Made by a program: the position numbers and the translations under genes
Assembly (NCBI RefSeq): GCF_026191115.1
Contig: NZ_JAPHOT010000001.1
Location: 310,001 to 374,000, forward strand
Length of the DNA: 64,000 nt
Direction: 5' to 3'
Origin: Legionella sp. PATHC035
GTDB lineage: Bacteria; Pseudomonadota; Gammaproteobacteria; Legionellales; Legionellaceae
In this document: in pieces, positions 1 to 9,503 of the stretch
How positions within the stretch are numbered: position 1 is the stretch's first letter
How the letters are laid out: each line of letters begins with the position of its first letter
Notes under the pieces: model-generated
Told to the model about the DNA's origin: nothing
Seen by the model: the letters and a program-made list of their open reading frames with translations, nothing else
The model's database searches: none

Positions 1-1915
1 GCAATTCGCCTAAAGAGCTGAACGTCTCATACATGAATTCCTCATTATCATACTCATCAAATTCATTTTTTTGATAGCGCATATTTAAGTAATTTATTGT
101 TTCCTTGTAACCTGACTCAATCATTTGTTTTCTGGTTTTCTCTTCCACCGTAAATGATGAGGTAGATACATTATCCACATTGATCACAATCGATTGGCAT
201 GCATATTTTCTTAATTTCAAACGGTCTTTTTCCCACCCACTGGCAGGATCACTAACCCCAGTGAGCAAGCGATAAATCCAGTTTAATACTATATTTTCTC
301 TATATACTCTATCCATTACCCGATCTATTGCCTTTCTTTCGGGGCCATCATCGAATTTGACTGCGAGTACTTTTAAATTATTACCATATTCGGATTCGAG
401 TAATGTTGTATGATCATCCACAAAGGCTTCGGTAGGAAAATTATTCAATACACCACCATCATTATGTGGATCTCCATCAATATCCGTCGAACGATAAACT
501 ATAGGAAAACTTGCTGATGTTTTCACTGCCTCACTTACTTCAAAATTAGGTGAGCGTAGAAATGAAAAATAGCGCGTTTCGCCTTTACGCTTATTCGTAG
601 CCGTCACCACCAACTCTTTCCCTATGCCACATCCAGGACATTTTTTTCTTATCTCCTCTAAAGTTGCGAAAGTAATTTTTCCTTCTGGATACGGAATTCG
701 ATATTGAGCAACGATTTCATTTAATTTATAGGCAATTGCATAATCAAGAGCTGTCTTTAACGAATGCGCCTCTGAAATTCCATTAATATTAATATCAAAA
801 TGAACTAAATGTTCATGTTTAAAATGTTTAAATAATTCTTCAATTTCAGCCGCTGAATAGCCTAAATAACACATTAAAGCCATAATGGCGCCCGCAGAAC
901 TACCCGCAAACTTTTCAGGATATATTCTGGCTTCATTTAGCGCCTTCCAAACCCCAATATGGGCAAAAATTTTTGCACCACCACCGCAAAGAACAATATT
1001 TTCTATATTAGGTTTTCTTTCTCTGACTAAAACCTCATGAGATTTTAAAAATCGATATATTTCTATTTTTTTTGATTCATATAAGGGAACTATTTGTCTT
1101 TCTTTAATAGATTTGCTTTTAACCTTTTCCTCACCCAACCATGGAAATAACCAAATCCAAATTCGAATATACCAAGGTTTCATGGATACAAATCGCTGCA
1201 TTTTTCGATAATCATACATTTTATCGAGACGTTCCTGCGGATCAGACACTTCTATTGATTGAGGATGTGGGCTTTTGCATACCGATTCAAATTTGATATT
1301 TTTTAAATTGAGCGTAATAAGCTGTTCGACTAATTTATCGGTAATAAAAATTCGTTTTGTATTGCCTAAAGGTTCTTGTTGTAAATCATTGTGGGCTTTG
1401 TACTTTGTTCCGGTTCCAGGTACTAGAAATTGATTGAAGCCGATCAATATTCCATGAGTCCCTTTGCACATCTCAATTCCAGTCAATTGATAATGAGATA
1501 TTTTTTTCAGCGACAAATCGATATCGCTTATTTTCCAATAGTCTAGATACAACCCTTGGAACCAGCTTACTAATCTACCCCACCATGACAAAGGGACCTC
1601 AGCAGTAAAACCTCGATATTCATTTACGGTAACACCCCTTAAAAACACCTTTGTTTTATCTTCTTGATGCGGATCTAAGAACCACTGCATAAATAGGGCT
1701 CTTTTTTCTTCACTTAGACGTGTGAAATCGAACATCATCTGCTCGTTGTCAAATAAATAGTTTCCTAAGGCAATTTTATTATCAGGGGGTAAGCCGTTGA
1801 TTTGTAGACGACCTAAGTAGGCAGTAATAATTATTTTTTTTAATAAATCCAGATTTTGAGCATATTGAGCTGAGTCAGAGTCAAGCAACTGACTTATTAC
1901 GTGTTGTGGTGTCAT
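1..1915 (-). CDS. vpdC: VpdC-like patatin phospholipase effector (3' end beyond window)
   Basis: Patatin-like phospholipase, probably a Dot/Icm-secreted effector acting on host membrane lipids. I translated this reverse-strand frame by hand; it starts with ATG at 1915 and stays open for 638 codons to the window edge, so the C-terminus is missing. The patatin core is complete: an oxyanion loop (CGGGAK) near residue 308, the nucleophile elbow GSSAG near residue 336, and the second dyad residue in NDGG near residue 483. The roughly 300-residue N-terminal part has no motif I recognise. The neighbour pyrF and the genes beyond it match the context of L. pneumophila vpdC, whose product is known as a ubiquitin-activated phospholipase needed for vacuole expansion. 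The family assignment is firm; orthology to vpdC is inferred from synteny. Confidence 0.85.
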   Translation of the reverse strand, partial: MTPQHVISQLLDSDSAQYAQNLDLLKKIIITAYLGRLQINGLPPDNKIALGNYLFDNEQMMFDFTRLSEEKRALFMQWFLDPHQEDKTKVFLRGVTVNEYRGFTAEVPLSWWGRLVSWFQGLYLDYWKISDIDLSLKKISHYQLTGIEMCKGTHGILIGFNQFLVPGTGTKYKAHNDLQQEPLGNTKRIFITDKLVEQLITLNLKNIKFESVCKSPHPQSIEVSDPQERLDKMYDYRKMQRFVSMKPWYIRIWIWLFPWLGEEKVKSKSIKERQIVPLYESKKIEIYRFLKSHEVLVRERKPNIENIVLCGGGAKIFAHIGVWKALNEARIYPEKFAGSSAGAIMALMCYLGYSAAEIEELFKHFKHEHLVHFDININGISEAHSLKTALDYAIAYKLNEIVAQYRIPYPEGKITFATLEEIRKKCPGCGIGKELVVTATNKRKGETRYFSFLRSPNFEVSEAVKTSASFPIVYRSTDIDGDPHNDGGVLNNFPTEAFVDDHTTLLESEYGNNLKVLAVKFDDGPERKAIDRVMDRVYRENIVLNWIYRLLTGVSDPASGWEKDRLKLRKYACQSIVINVDNVSTSSFTVEEKTRKQMIESGYKETINYLNMRYQKNEFDEYDNEEFMYETFSSLGEL

Positions 1916-2256
1916 CACTTATCCTTAAGTTATGATAATCCATTAATTCATTCAGCAGCTTTATTTTATTTTGCAAAATTTCCAAATCTGTTTATATCTT
2001 CTTTTTGCTTAAACTCCTGTTTTCTTAATCACCTTATTCATTTTAGTGATACGGTTGAATGCCTATCTGTTTTATTATTTTTAACCATCACAAATATAAT
2101 TAACACAAATTTATCAGAAATTAAATAGCACTAATTAATCAAAAATTACACTTCATAGGTTGAAGTAAGTAAGATCGAGCAGAGGCATAAAGAATAATTT
2201 TTTAAGATAACCCTGGGTAACAACTTGTGTTACCCAGAGTTTTGAGATAGTTAAAC
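1916..2256. other. Intergenic region between vpdC-like gene and pyrF
   Basis: This 341-base AT-rich stretch separates two genes read in the same direction. It should hold the promoter of the patatin gene, but I do not see a convincing -35/-10 pair. A short plus-strand open frame (1901-2128) overlaps the start of the patatin gene and looks like chance. The only clear structure is the hairpin at 2213-2237. Confidence 0.6.
2213..2237 (-). terminator. Hairpin downstream of pyrF
   Basis: A perfect 10-bp inverted repeat, CTGGGTAACA with TGTTACCCAG, encloses a 5-base loop and lies 20 bases past the pyrF stop codon. The U-tract after it on the minus strand is weak, so termination is plausible rather than certain. 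Confidence 0.5.
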
Positions 2257-2949
2257 TTATTGAATACTGTTTAGAATTTCTGCGACAACGAGTTCTGGAT
2301 TCACTGATTGGGTGATTGGACGGCCTACTACTAAATAATCACTACCTTCCTCAATAGCATGTTTCGGCGTCATCACTCTTGATTGATCATCATTTGCATC
2401 ATTTGTAAGTCTTATTCCTGGAGTAACGGTAATAAATTGATCGCCACACGCCCTTTTAATTACGTTAACTTCTTGAGCGGAGCTAACCACTCCATCTAAA
2501 CCGGATTCTTTGGTTAAGATCGCCAGTTTTTTTACATGCTCCATGATTGGTGTATTTATGCCAATAGAAGTCAATTCGTTTTGATTAAAACTGGTTAAAA
2601 CTGTTACAGCGATTAATAGAGGTCGATTAGCGCCATACGCATCGACTGCTTTGCGTGCCGCCTGCATCATGCTTATTCCCCCAGAAGCATGAACATTCAT
2701 CATCCATACCCCTAATTCAGCACCGGCCTTACACGCATTTGCAACAGTGTTGGGAATATCATGAAATTTTAAATCCAAGAATACCTTAAATTGCCGCTTC
2801 ACTAATTGTTTCACAAAATCGGTGCCAAATAGAGTAAAAAGCTCGCTACCGACTTTTAAAGCACAACTTTTAGGGTCAAGCTTTTCGATTAGGCTTAAAG
2901 CCGCATGCTCGTCATCAAAATCAAGCGCAACAATTAATTTGGGTATCAT
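2257..2949 (-). CDS. pyrF: Orotidine 5'-phosphate decarboxylase
   Basis: Converts OMP to UMP, the last step of de novo pyrimidine synthesis, in the cytosol. The 230-residue product has the family's usual length. The catalytic DxKxxD signature is present as D59-L-K61-F-H-D64, and the phosphate-binding loops appear as VTPGIR and VVGRP near the C-terminus. I start at the ATG at 2949 (MIPKLIVALDF); a longer frame to 3006 exists but would intrude into the upstream aminotransferase gene. With the chosen start only one base separates the two genes, which suggests translational coupling. Confidence 0.95.
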   Translation of the reverse strand: MIPKLIVALDFDDEHAALSLIEKLDPKSCALKVGSELFTLFGTDFVKQLVKRQFKVFLDLKFHDIPNTVANACKAGAELGVWMMNVHASGGISMMQAARKAVDAYGANRPLLIAVTVLTSFNQNELTSIGINTPIMEHVKKLAILTKESGLDGVVSSAQEVNVIKRACGDQFITVTPGIRLTNDANDDQSRVMTPKHAIEEGSDYLVVGRPITQSVNPELVVAEILNSIQ

Positions 2950-2950
2950 T

Positions 2951-4066
2951 TTATGCCACAGCCTCTTCTTCGCGGATTTCCAGGGCATTTTTAACCGCAG
3001 CAACAATTTTCATTTGTTCGGCTTCTTGCAAATAAGGATGCATCGGTAAACTGATCACTCGACTACTTGCATGTTCAGAATGGGGAAAATCGCCCACTTT
3101 ATAACCTAAATAAGCTAAAGCAGTTTGTTGATGCAAGGGAATTGGATAATGAACTGCTGTTGGGATTCCTGATTCGCTCATTGATTTTTGAAAAGCATCA
3201 CGATTATTTACTTCAATTGTATATTGTGCGTAGACGCTTGTGTTATGACTATGAATATAAGGTGTTTTTACAAATGGCGAGAGCATCTGATCATAAGCCT
3301 TAGCAACCCTTTGCCGCATAATGATTTCATCTGGGAAAAGTTTCAATTTTTCAATTAGAACAGCAGCTTGTATGGTATCCATACGTCCATTAATGCCTAT
3401 TCGATTATGACAATAACGCGCATTTTGTCCATGAATTCTTATTTCAATGAGTTTTTGTGCTAAAGCATCATCATTGGTAAAACAAGCACCAGAATCACCA
3501 TATCCGCCTAAAGGTTTAGATGGAAAGAAGCTAGTACATCCAATTGTTGATAAGGCACATGAATACTTACCTTTATATGTTGCACCGAAACTTTGTGCTG
3601 CGTCTTCAATGACCGGAATACCATAACGAGCAGCAATAGCATTAATTTCATCATGTTCTGAACATTGACCATACAATCCAACGGGCATTATTGCCTTAGT
3701 CTTACTGGTAATAGCCGCTTCCAAATGTTTGGGATCCATATTATAGGTGAGCGGGTCGATGTCGACAAAAACTGGTTTGGCTTGGCAAAGACTAATTACT
3801 TCTGTGGTGGCAAAAAAACTAAATGGAGTAGTAATAACCTCATCTCCAGGCTGAATTTCTAAAGCCATTAATGCCATTAATAAGGCATCCGTTCCACTTG
3901 AGTTGACAATAACATGCTTCACACCTACAAAATCAGCCAATTGCTTTTCAAGCTCGGTAATTTCAGGTCCCATGATATATTGGCCATGATTCAAAACATT
4001 TTTAATACTGGCCAAAATTTCGGTTTCTATTATTGAATACTGTTTTTTTAAATCGATAAATTGCAT
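2951..4066 (-). CDS. DegT/DnrJ/EryC1-family PLP aminotransferase
   Basis: Sugar-nucleotide aminotransferase of the DegT/DnrJ/EryC1/StrS family, which transaminates keto-sugars for LPS or surface polysaccharides. The product has about 371 residues. The PLP lysine is visible in FFPSKPLGGYGD (near residue 185 of the longer frame) and the cofactor ring-stacking region as EDAAQSFGA near residue 155. Two ATGs stand in tandem (4069 and 4066); AAGAG lies three bases before the first and six before the second, so I prefer the second. It sits between lapB and pyrF, as in L. pneumophila, where it is annotated for LPS synthesis. The exact sugar substrate cannot be told. Confidence 0.88.
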   Translation of the reverse strand: MQFIDLKKQYSIIETEILASIKNVLNHGQYIMGPEITELEKQLADFVGVKHVIVNSSGTDALLMALMALEIQPGDEVITTPFSFFATTEVISLCQAKPVFVDIDPLTYNMDPKHLEAAITSKTKAIMPVGLYGQCSEHDEINAIAARYGIPVIEDAAQSFGATYKGKYSCALSTIGCTSFFPSKPLGGYGDSGACFTNDDALAQKLIEIRIHGQNARYCHNRIGINGRMDTIQAAVLIEKLKLFPDEIIMRQRVAKAYDQMLSPFVKTPYIHSHNTSVYAQYTIEVNNRDAFQKSMSESGIPTAVHYPIPLHQQTALAYLGYKVGDFPHSEHASSRVISLPMHPYLQEAEQMKIVAAVKNALEIREEEAVA

Positions 4067-4085
4067 CATAATCTCTTAAAATTAG

Positions 4086-5255
4086 TTAATATCCTTCCAA
4101 ACCATGGACAGGTTTCATTCTTCCCCAGTTTTTACAACCGGGACAATGCCAATGCAGATGCTTACCACCAAAACCGCAATGAACGCATCGATAAACTGGC
4201 TTATTGTCTAAAAACTTACTCGTTATATCATAAAGCATTTGTAATTTGTCACGAACTTTTCCGTGAGCAGTTTCAAGATGCCAATAAATTAACTGATTTA
4301 AACCTCTTATTGATGGATGTTTGCTTAAATTGTCTGCTACGAAATCTATAGCGGCATCCATATTCTTTTGTTGTCTTAAATATTCTGCGATGACAAAAAT
4401 TACTGAAGCCCGAGGATGATTTTCTAAGGTCTGCTCAAGATACTTGATGCACTCATCCATTGTATTTAATTCTTTGTGGCATATAACCAGTGGTTCAATA
4501 ATTTCAGTTAAAAAATCTGCATCTTGTTGTGGGACACGCTTTAATGAGCGAATGGCTTGCTTGTAACGACCTTCTTTCATTTCTAGGTTTGCATTCATTA
4601 AACTGGCTCGAACTGATTCATTATCCACAGATATAGCCTGTTTAATACAATATGTGGCCTTATCAATTGCATTACTTTTTAATGCCTGACTGGCCATTTC
4701 ACAATAATAATGAGCTGCTTGATTGTGAAAACTAGTTCCAGTTGAAATTTCTAATTTTTTAATTACATCTAAAGCTTTTTCCCAAGCTTTTTCTTGCTGA
4801 TAAATGGCTAGTAGGCCATGCAAACTTCGTGTTTCTTTAGAACCACCTAACTCCACAACCTCTAAAAAAATTCGCTCTGCCCTATCAAACAATCCGGCAC
4901 TCATATAATCCTGGCCAAGAGCCATTAAGGATTCTTTCCTTTGCACAATACTTAACTGAGGTCTTGCAATCAAGTTTTGATGAATTCGGATGGCTCTATC
5001 AACTTCGCCACGCCGCCTGAATAAACTTCCCAATGCAAGGTGAGTTTCTACCGTATCACTATCTACCTCTAATAATTTAATAAAAATATCAACAGCCTTA
5101 TCAGGTTGTTCATTTAAGAGATAATTAAGTCCGACAACGTATTCGCGGGATAAGCGGTTGTATAAAGTAGGATCTTCTTTGGGCTTAGTACGATTTGCCA
5201 TCCACCAGCCCGACCAAGCAGCAGCAGGCAATAGTAATGGCCATAAATCAATCAT
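4086..5255 (-). CDS. lapB: Lipopolysaccharide assembly protein B (TPR protein)
   Basis: LapB (YciM) is an inner-membrane-anchored adaptor that, with FtsH, controls LpxC turnover and so the rate of LPS synthesis. The 389-residue product has an N-terminal hydrophobic anchor (about residues 3-20), then a long array of helical TPR repeats. It ends in a rubredoxin-like metal site with two CxxC pairs (CVHC and CPGC), as in E. coli LapB. The gene follows lapA by 44 bases in the same direction, the conserved lapA-lapB pair. All expected domains are present. Confidence 0.95.
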   Translation of the reverse strand: MIDLWPLLLPAAAWSGWWMANRTKPKEDPTLYNRLSREYVVGLNYLLNEQPDKAVDIFIKLLEVDSDTVETHLALGSLFRRRGEVDRAIRIHQNLIARPQLSIVQRKESLMALGQDYMSAGLFDRAERIFLEVVELGGSKETRSLHGLLAIYQQEKAWEKALDVIKKLEISTGTSFHNQAAHYYCEMASQALKSNAIDKATYCIKQAISVDNESVRASLMNANLEMKEGRYKQAIRSLKRVPQQDADFLTEIIEPLVICHKELNTMDECIKYLEQTLENHPRASVIFVIAEYLRQQKNMDAAIDFVADNLSKHPSIRGLNQLIYWHLETAHGKVRDKLQMLYDITSKFLDNKPVYRCVHCGFGGKHLHWHCPGCKNWGRMKPVHGLEGY

Positions 5256-5299
5256 TATTACCCTCCTCTGTGCATGTTACGTTTTATATAATAAAAAAA

Positions 5300-5590
5300 C
5301 TAATGTTGATCTTGCAATGGAATTGATCGTAAGTTTTTAATTTCTTTTTCAGTTAATTTCAATTGATTTTTAATTTTGTAACATTCGGCTTTCAGACGCC
5401 AATATCGTCCAATAAATAGTATAAAACCCACTAAAATACCAATGCCCAACATAATCGTCATTAGAACTGAAATAGGCATGGATATTGTTTTAAAATAAAA
5501 ATTAACATCTACCGAAGTAGCATTTAGGGCAGCAAAACTAACGCCAATAATAATGAGCAGTAAATAAATAACCAGCATTAATATGCGCAT
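5300..5590 (-). CDS. lapA: Lipopolysaccharide assembly protein A (DUF1049)
   Basis: Small inner-membrane partner of LapB in LPS assembly. From the ATG at 5590 the product has 96 residues, with two hydrophobic segments (about residues 3-22 and 40-65) separated by a short hydrophilic turn, then a charged coiled-coil-like tail. This is the DUF1049/YciS layout. The start is chosen because GGAAG lies five bases upstream; the frame stays open to 5677, but that extension lacks a ribosome site and runs toward the rpsA terminator. It lies directly upstream of lapB. Confidence 0.92.
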   Translation of the reverse strand: MRILMLVIYLLLIIIGVSFAALNATSVDVNFYFKTISMPISVLMTIMLGIGILVGFILFIGRYWRLKAECYKIKNQLKLTEKEIKNLRSIPLQDQH

Positions 5591-5712
5591 AAATTCTTCC
5601 TTTTGTTGCCTGGGCAGTAAAAGCGAAGTGCAACCCGGTTTAACCAGGAGACTATAATAACATAAACCTGAGCTCACTTCGCCTCACTCAGATTATTTAA
5701 CAAGATAAAAAC

Positions 5713-5742
5713 AAAAAAGCGTAGAAAAATCTACGCTTTTTT
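5713..5742 (-). terminator. Rho-independent terminator after rpsA
   Basis: A 13-bp inverted repeat (AAAAAAGCGTAGA and its complement) surrounds a 4-base loop and ends in a T-run on either strand. It lies 21 bases past the rpsA stop codon and before lapA. A textbook intrinsic terminator for the leftward rpsA transcript. Confidence 0.9.
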
Positions 5743-5763
5743 AGCTATTTGACAATAAAGAAA

Positions 5764-7443
5764 TTAATCACTTTCTTTGCTTGCCATTTTTTCTTTCAAC
5801 AAATCACCTAAAGTTGTTGTTGATGCACCTTCAGTTCTAGAGTACTTCTTGATCGCATCCGCTTCATCTTGAGCATCTTTCGCTTTTACTGAAAGAGTAA
5901 TTGAACGGTTTTTACGGTCAACATTGATGATTTTTGCTTCAATCTCGTCACCTTCTTTGACCAGAGTAGTCGCATCATCAACACGCTCATCTGAAAGCTC
6001 ACTCGCACGAATAGTACCAGTGATGTCATCTGCCAATGCTACAGTAACTGTTTTAGCGTCAACAGCGACAACAGTTCCTTTAACGATAGCTCCCTTGGTG
6101 TATTCATCAACAAAACTTGTAAAGTTGTCCCCTTCAAGTTGTTTAATACCTAAGGAAATTCGCTCGCGCTCAGGGTCTATAGCAAGAATGACTGCTTCTA
6201 ATTCCTGTCCTTTCTTAAACTGTTTTACTGCTTCTTCACCAGCAACAGTCCAGGAAATATCAGACAAGTGAACTAAGCCATCAATATCCCCGTCTAAGCC
6301 AATGAATATTCCGAAATCAGTGATTGAACGAATCTTACCACTAACTTTTTGGTTCTTATTGTGAGTTGCAGCAAATTGTTGCCATGGATTACCCACACAT
6401 TGCTTCATACCTAAAGAAATACGACGTCGTTCTTCATCAATTTCAAGAACCATAACATCAACTACATCACCAAGTGAAACCACTTTACTTGGATGTACGT
6501 TTTTATTGGTCCAATCCATTTCAGACATATGGACTAAGCCTTCAACACCTTCTTCAATTTCTACAAAGCAACCATAATCAGTAATATTAGTTACTTTACC
6601 TTGTAATTTTTTGCCTATTGGATAACGTTCTACCAGGTCAACCCAGGGATCGTTACCTAATTGCTTCATACCTAAAGAAACTCGGTTTCTTTCGCTGTCA
6701 AAGCTTAACACTTTAACTTTTACATCTTGACCAACTGATAATACTTCACTCGGATGTTTGACCCGTTTCCATGAAATATCAGTAATGTGCAGCAAGCCAT
6801 CTATGCCGCCCAAATCAATAAATGCACCATAATCGGTAAGGTTTTTGACAATACCATGGAGCTCTTGGCCTTCATGTAGAGACTCAAGCAATGCTTGTCT
6901 GTCTGCGCTGCTTTCTTCTTCAACAACTGCCCGACGTGATACAACAATATTGTTGCGCTTTAAATCCATTTTAATGACTTTGAATTCAAGCTCTTTTCCT
7001 TCAAGATAAGAAGGATCTCTTACAGGTCTGACGTCTACTAATGAACCAGGTAAGAAGGCGCGTATTGTTCCAATTTCAACAGTAAAGCCTCCTTTGACCT
7101 TGCCGGAAATAAGACCAGTAACTGTTTCATTGTTTTCATGTGATTTAGATAATTTTCGCCAAGCTTCCTGACGTTTTGCTTTTTCTCTTGAAAGGAGCGT
7201 TTCGCCGTAGCCATCCTCGACTGAGTCCAGCGCTACTTCGACAGTATCACCCAGGTTGACTTCCAAGGCACCATCTTTGTCATAAAATTCTTCTTTAGGA
7301 ACAATTCCTTCAGATTTTAGACCGGCATTTAAAATGACATAATCACTATCGATACCGATAACTTTGGCATTAATAATGGCACCAGGATAAAATTGAGCAC
7401 CGGCAATACTTTGCTCAAACAATTCTTTGAAACTTTCAGACAT
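5764..7443 (-). CDS. rpsA: 30S ribosomal protein S1
   Basis: Ribosomal protein S1 binds mRNA leaders and helps the 30S subunit load structured or weakly Shine-Dalgarno-containing messages. The 559 residues match the six-domain S1 of gammaproteobacteria. Successive OB-fold S1 repeats carry the recurring pattern of a TDYG/TDFG turn, GxDGLVH or a variant, and RISLG (for example [17 protein letters not shown] and [18 protein letters not shown]). The gene lies directly downstream of cmk, the cmk-rpsA order of E. coli, and is followed by a strong terminator. Confidence 0.98.
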   Translation of the reverse strand: MSESFKELFEQSIAGAQFYPGAIINAKVIGIDSDYVILNAGLKSEGIVPKEEFYDKDGALEVNLGDTVEVALDSVEDGYGETLLSREKAKRQEAWRKLSKSHENNETVTGLISGKVKGGFTVEIGTIRAFLPGSLVDVRPVRDPSYLEGKELEFKVIKMDLKRNNIVVSRRAVVEEESSADRQALLESLHEGQELHGIVKNLTDYGAFIDLGGIDGLLHITDISWKRVKHPSEVLSVGQDVKVKVLSFDSERNRVSLGMKQLGNDPWVDLVERYPIGKKLQGKVTNITDYGCFVEIEEGVEGLVHMSEMDWTNKNVHPSKVVSLGDVVDVMVLEIDEERRRISLGMKQCVGNPWQQFAATHNKNQKVSGKIRSITDFGIFIGLDGDIDGLVHLSDISWTVAGEEAVKQFKKGQELEAVILAIDPERERISLGIKQLEGDNFTSFVDEYTKGAIVKGTVVAVDAKTVTVALADDITGTIRASELSDERVDDATTLVKEGDEIEAKIINVDRKNRSITLSVKAKDAQDEADAIKKYSRTEGASTTTLGDLLKEKMASKESD

Positions 7444-7464
7444 GTTAATAAACTCTTTAGTAAA

Positions 7465-7494
7465 AAAATGAAAGAATGAGTTCCACTCATCTTT
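7465..7494 (-). terminator. Possible attenuator between cmk and rpsA
   Basis: On the minus strand AAAGATGAGT pairs imperfectly with ACTCATTCTTT and is followed by a run of seven T just upstream of the rpsA start. It could terminate part of the cmk transcript or shape the rpsA leader. The stem has a bulge, so support is moderate. Confidence 0.35.
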
Positions 7495-7507
7495 CCCCTA
7501 ATAAAAC

Positions 7508-8194
7508 TTACCCATTGTGCATACGTTCTTTCATTAATTCTAATACAATATTAAACACTTGTACAATGGATAAACTGGTTGTATCAATTTGTACTGCATC
7601 TTCTGCAGGTTTTAATGGCGCATGTGCACGACCAGTATCCCTTACGTCGCGTTTAGCCAATTCTTCTACAACCTGCGCGAGGCTAACATTAATTCCTTTT
7701 TCTTTCAACTGTAAATATCGCCTATTTGCTCTTTCTGCTTCGTTCGCGTATAAAAAAATCTTTAAAATGGCCGATGGAAATACCACTGTGCCCATATCAC
7801 GGCCATCAGTAACCAAACCGGGAGGTTGAGCAAAATTACGTTGACGCTCAAGCAAAGCTTGCCTTACTTCCTGAATAGCAGCAATTTGAGATGCATCTTG
7901 TCCACATTGCTCACTTCGAATTGCTGAGCTGATGTCATCTTCGTCTAAAATAGCTCGTGTTCCGTTATCGGAAGATTCAAAACGTAAATTTAAGGAGCGG
8001 GCTAAAGCAGTTAATTGCCCTACATCATGAAAATCGATTTTGTTCTTTCTTGCTGCATAAGCGAGAACGCGATAGATTGCTCCGCTATCAAGCATATTCC
8101 ATTTAAGATGCTTTGCAAGTAATTGACATATCGTTCCCTTACCAGTTCCACTTGGCCCATCTAGGGTTATCACAGGTACGGCGTCATTGTACAT
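7508..8194 (-). CDS. cmk: Cytidylate kinase
   Basis: Phosphorylates CMP and dCMP using ATP. The 228-residue product begins with a P-loop (GPSGTGKGT, residues 13-21) and shows the NMP-kinase signatures TDGRDMGTVVFP and RDVRDTGRAHAPLKPA, the latter placing arginines around the nucleotide. I use the ATG at 8194; a TTG nine bases upstream is possible. The start overlaps the aroA stop by 11 bases, a sign of coupling, and rpsA follows. aroA-cmk-rpsA is a widespread arrangement. Confidence 0.96.
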   Translation of the reverse strand: MYNDAVPVITLDGPSGTGKGTICQLLAKHLKWNMLDSGAIYRVLAYAARKNKIDFHDVGQLTALARSLNLRFESSDNGTRAILDEDDISSAIRSEQCGQDASQIAAIQEVRQALLERQRNFAQPPGLVTDGRDMGTVVFPSAILKIFLYANEAERANRRYLQLKEKGINVSLAQVVEELAKRDVRDTGRAHAPLKPAEDAVQIDTTSLSIVQVFNIVLELMKERMHNG

Positions 8195-9503
8195 TATCAA
8201 CAATTTCCTCTATTTGTAGCTGAAGTTCCCTTGCTGTTTCTATGAACAAAGGAAATGAGGTAGCTACATTGGCACAATTTTTAATAGTAACGGGTTCACT
8301 AGCTACAGCTCCAGCGATTGCAAAAGACATGGCAATACGATGATCCCCCCTACTTTCAACACTACCTCCGTGCATTATTCCACCCTCAATCATGACACCG
8401 TCATCGAATGCTTCCGCATGAATACCTAGTTTGCTTAGGCCATCAACCATGGTAGCAATACGGTCACTTTCCTTAAAACGTAACTCGCTTGCTCCATGAA
8501 GTGTAGTTTGTCCTTGGGCACATGCTGCGGCTACAAAAATAGCAGGAAATTCATCAATTGCAAGTGGAACCATATGTGCACCAATATTTATTCCTTTCAG
8601 AGGCGCGTATTTAACGCGTAAATCAGCAACCCACTCTTCTCCGAGTTGTCGCTGATTTAAAAGAGTAATGTTGGCGCCCATTTCGAGTAAAATGTGAATT
8701 ATTCCCGTACGTGTTGGATTAATGCCAACATTGCGAATGAGGACATCAGAACCAGGAATAATCGTGGCCGCAACCATGAAAAATGCTGCCGATGAAATAT
8801 CTCCAGGAACAAAAATCTCAGTACCCAAACATTCACTTGTTGAATCAATCATTAGAACATTGTCTTTATGATGAACGGGATAAGAAAAGTATTTGAGCAT
8901 CAGCTCTGTATGATCACGACTGACACCGGTTTCTGTAATTCGAGTCTTGCCTCGAGCATAAAGCCCGGCCAGTAGAATACATGATTTCACCTGAGCACTT
9001 GCTTCAGGCATTACATAATCGATTCCATTAAGTTCTCTTCCACCTCTAATTGTTATTGGAGGTTTGCCATCCACAGTCGTTATATCAGCACCCATTTGTG
9101 TCAATGGCTTGCTAATCCGTAACATGGGTCTCTTTAATAAACTTTCATCACCGGTCAACTGACTATCGAAAGGCTGTGCCGCCAATAATCCTGCTAATAG
9201 GCGCATGCTGGTTCCAGAGTTTCCACAATCAATAACTTGTTCTGGTTTCTTCAACCCATGTTTACCAACACCATGGATTACCACTTGGTGTTCATCAGGC
9301 CCCTCTATTGACACGCCCATTGCTTGAAATGCTTTCAAGGTCGCCATGCAATCCTCACCATCGAGAAATCCATTAATGATGGTTGTTCCTTTAGCGATAG
9401 CTCCAAAAATAATGGAGCGATGGGAAATCGATTTATCACCAGGTACAGTGATCTCACCTTTTATCGCGCGTACAGGTTTACTTATGAAATGATGTATTCT
9501 CAC
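8184..9503 (-). CDS. aroA: 3-phosphoshikimate 1-carboxyvinyltransferase (EPSP synthase)
   Basis: Joins shikimate-3-phosphate and PEP, the sixth step of aromatic amino-acid synthesis. The 439 residues include PGDKSISHR near residue 21 and GNSGTSMRLL near residue 95, both PEP and shikimate-phosphate contacts. The LL after the Arg, where E. coli has PL, resembles class II enzymes more than the E. coli type. The start overlaps the serC stop by four bases. serC-aroA is a classical pairing. Confidence 0.97.
   Translation of the reverse strand: MRIHHFISKPVRAIKGEITVPGDKSISHRSIIFGAIAKGTTIINGFLDGEDCMATLKAFQAMGVSIEGPDEHQVVIHGVGKHGLKKPEQVIDCGNSGTSMRLLAGLLAAQPFDSQLTGDESLLKRPMLRISKPLTQMGADITTVDGKPPITIRGGRELNGIDYVMPEASAQVKSCILLAGLYARGKTRITETGVSRDHTELMLKYFSYPVHHKDNVLMIDSTSECLGTEIFVPGDISSAAFFMVAATIIPGSDVLIRNVGINPTRTGIIHILLEMGANITLLNQRQLGEEWVADLRVKYAPLKGINIGAHMVPLAIDEFPAIFVAAACAQGQTTLHGASELRFKESDRIATMVDGLSKLGIHAEAFDDGVMIEGGIMHGGSVESRGDHRIAMSFAIAGAVASEPVTIKNCANVATSFPLFIETARELQLQIEEIVDNVQ

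Noticed and set aside
1901..2128. Plus-strand 75-codon open frame
   Set aside because: It begins inside the 5' end of the patatin gene on the other strand, has no ribosome site and gives a compositionally odd Phe/Leu/Ser-rich product in AT-rich DNA.
5924..6271. 115-codon plus-strand frame inside rpsA
   Set aside because: It is a complement shadow of the ribosomal protein S1 coding sequence, low-complexity Ser/Thr-rich and without a ribosome site.
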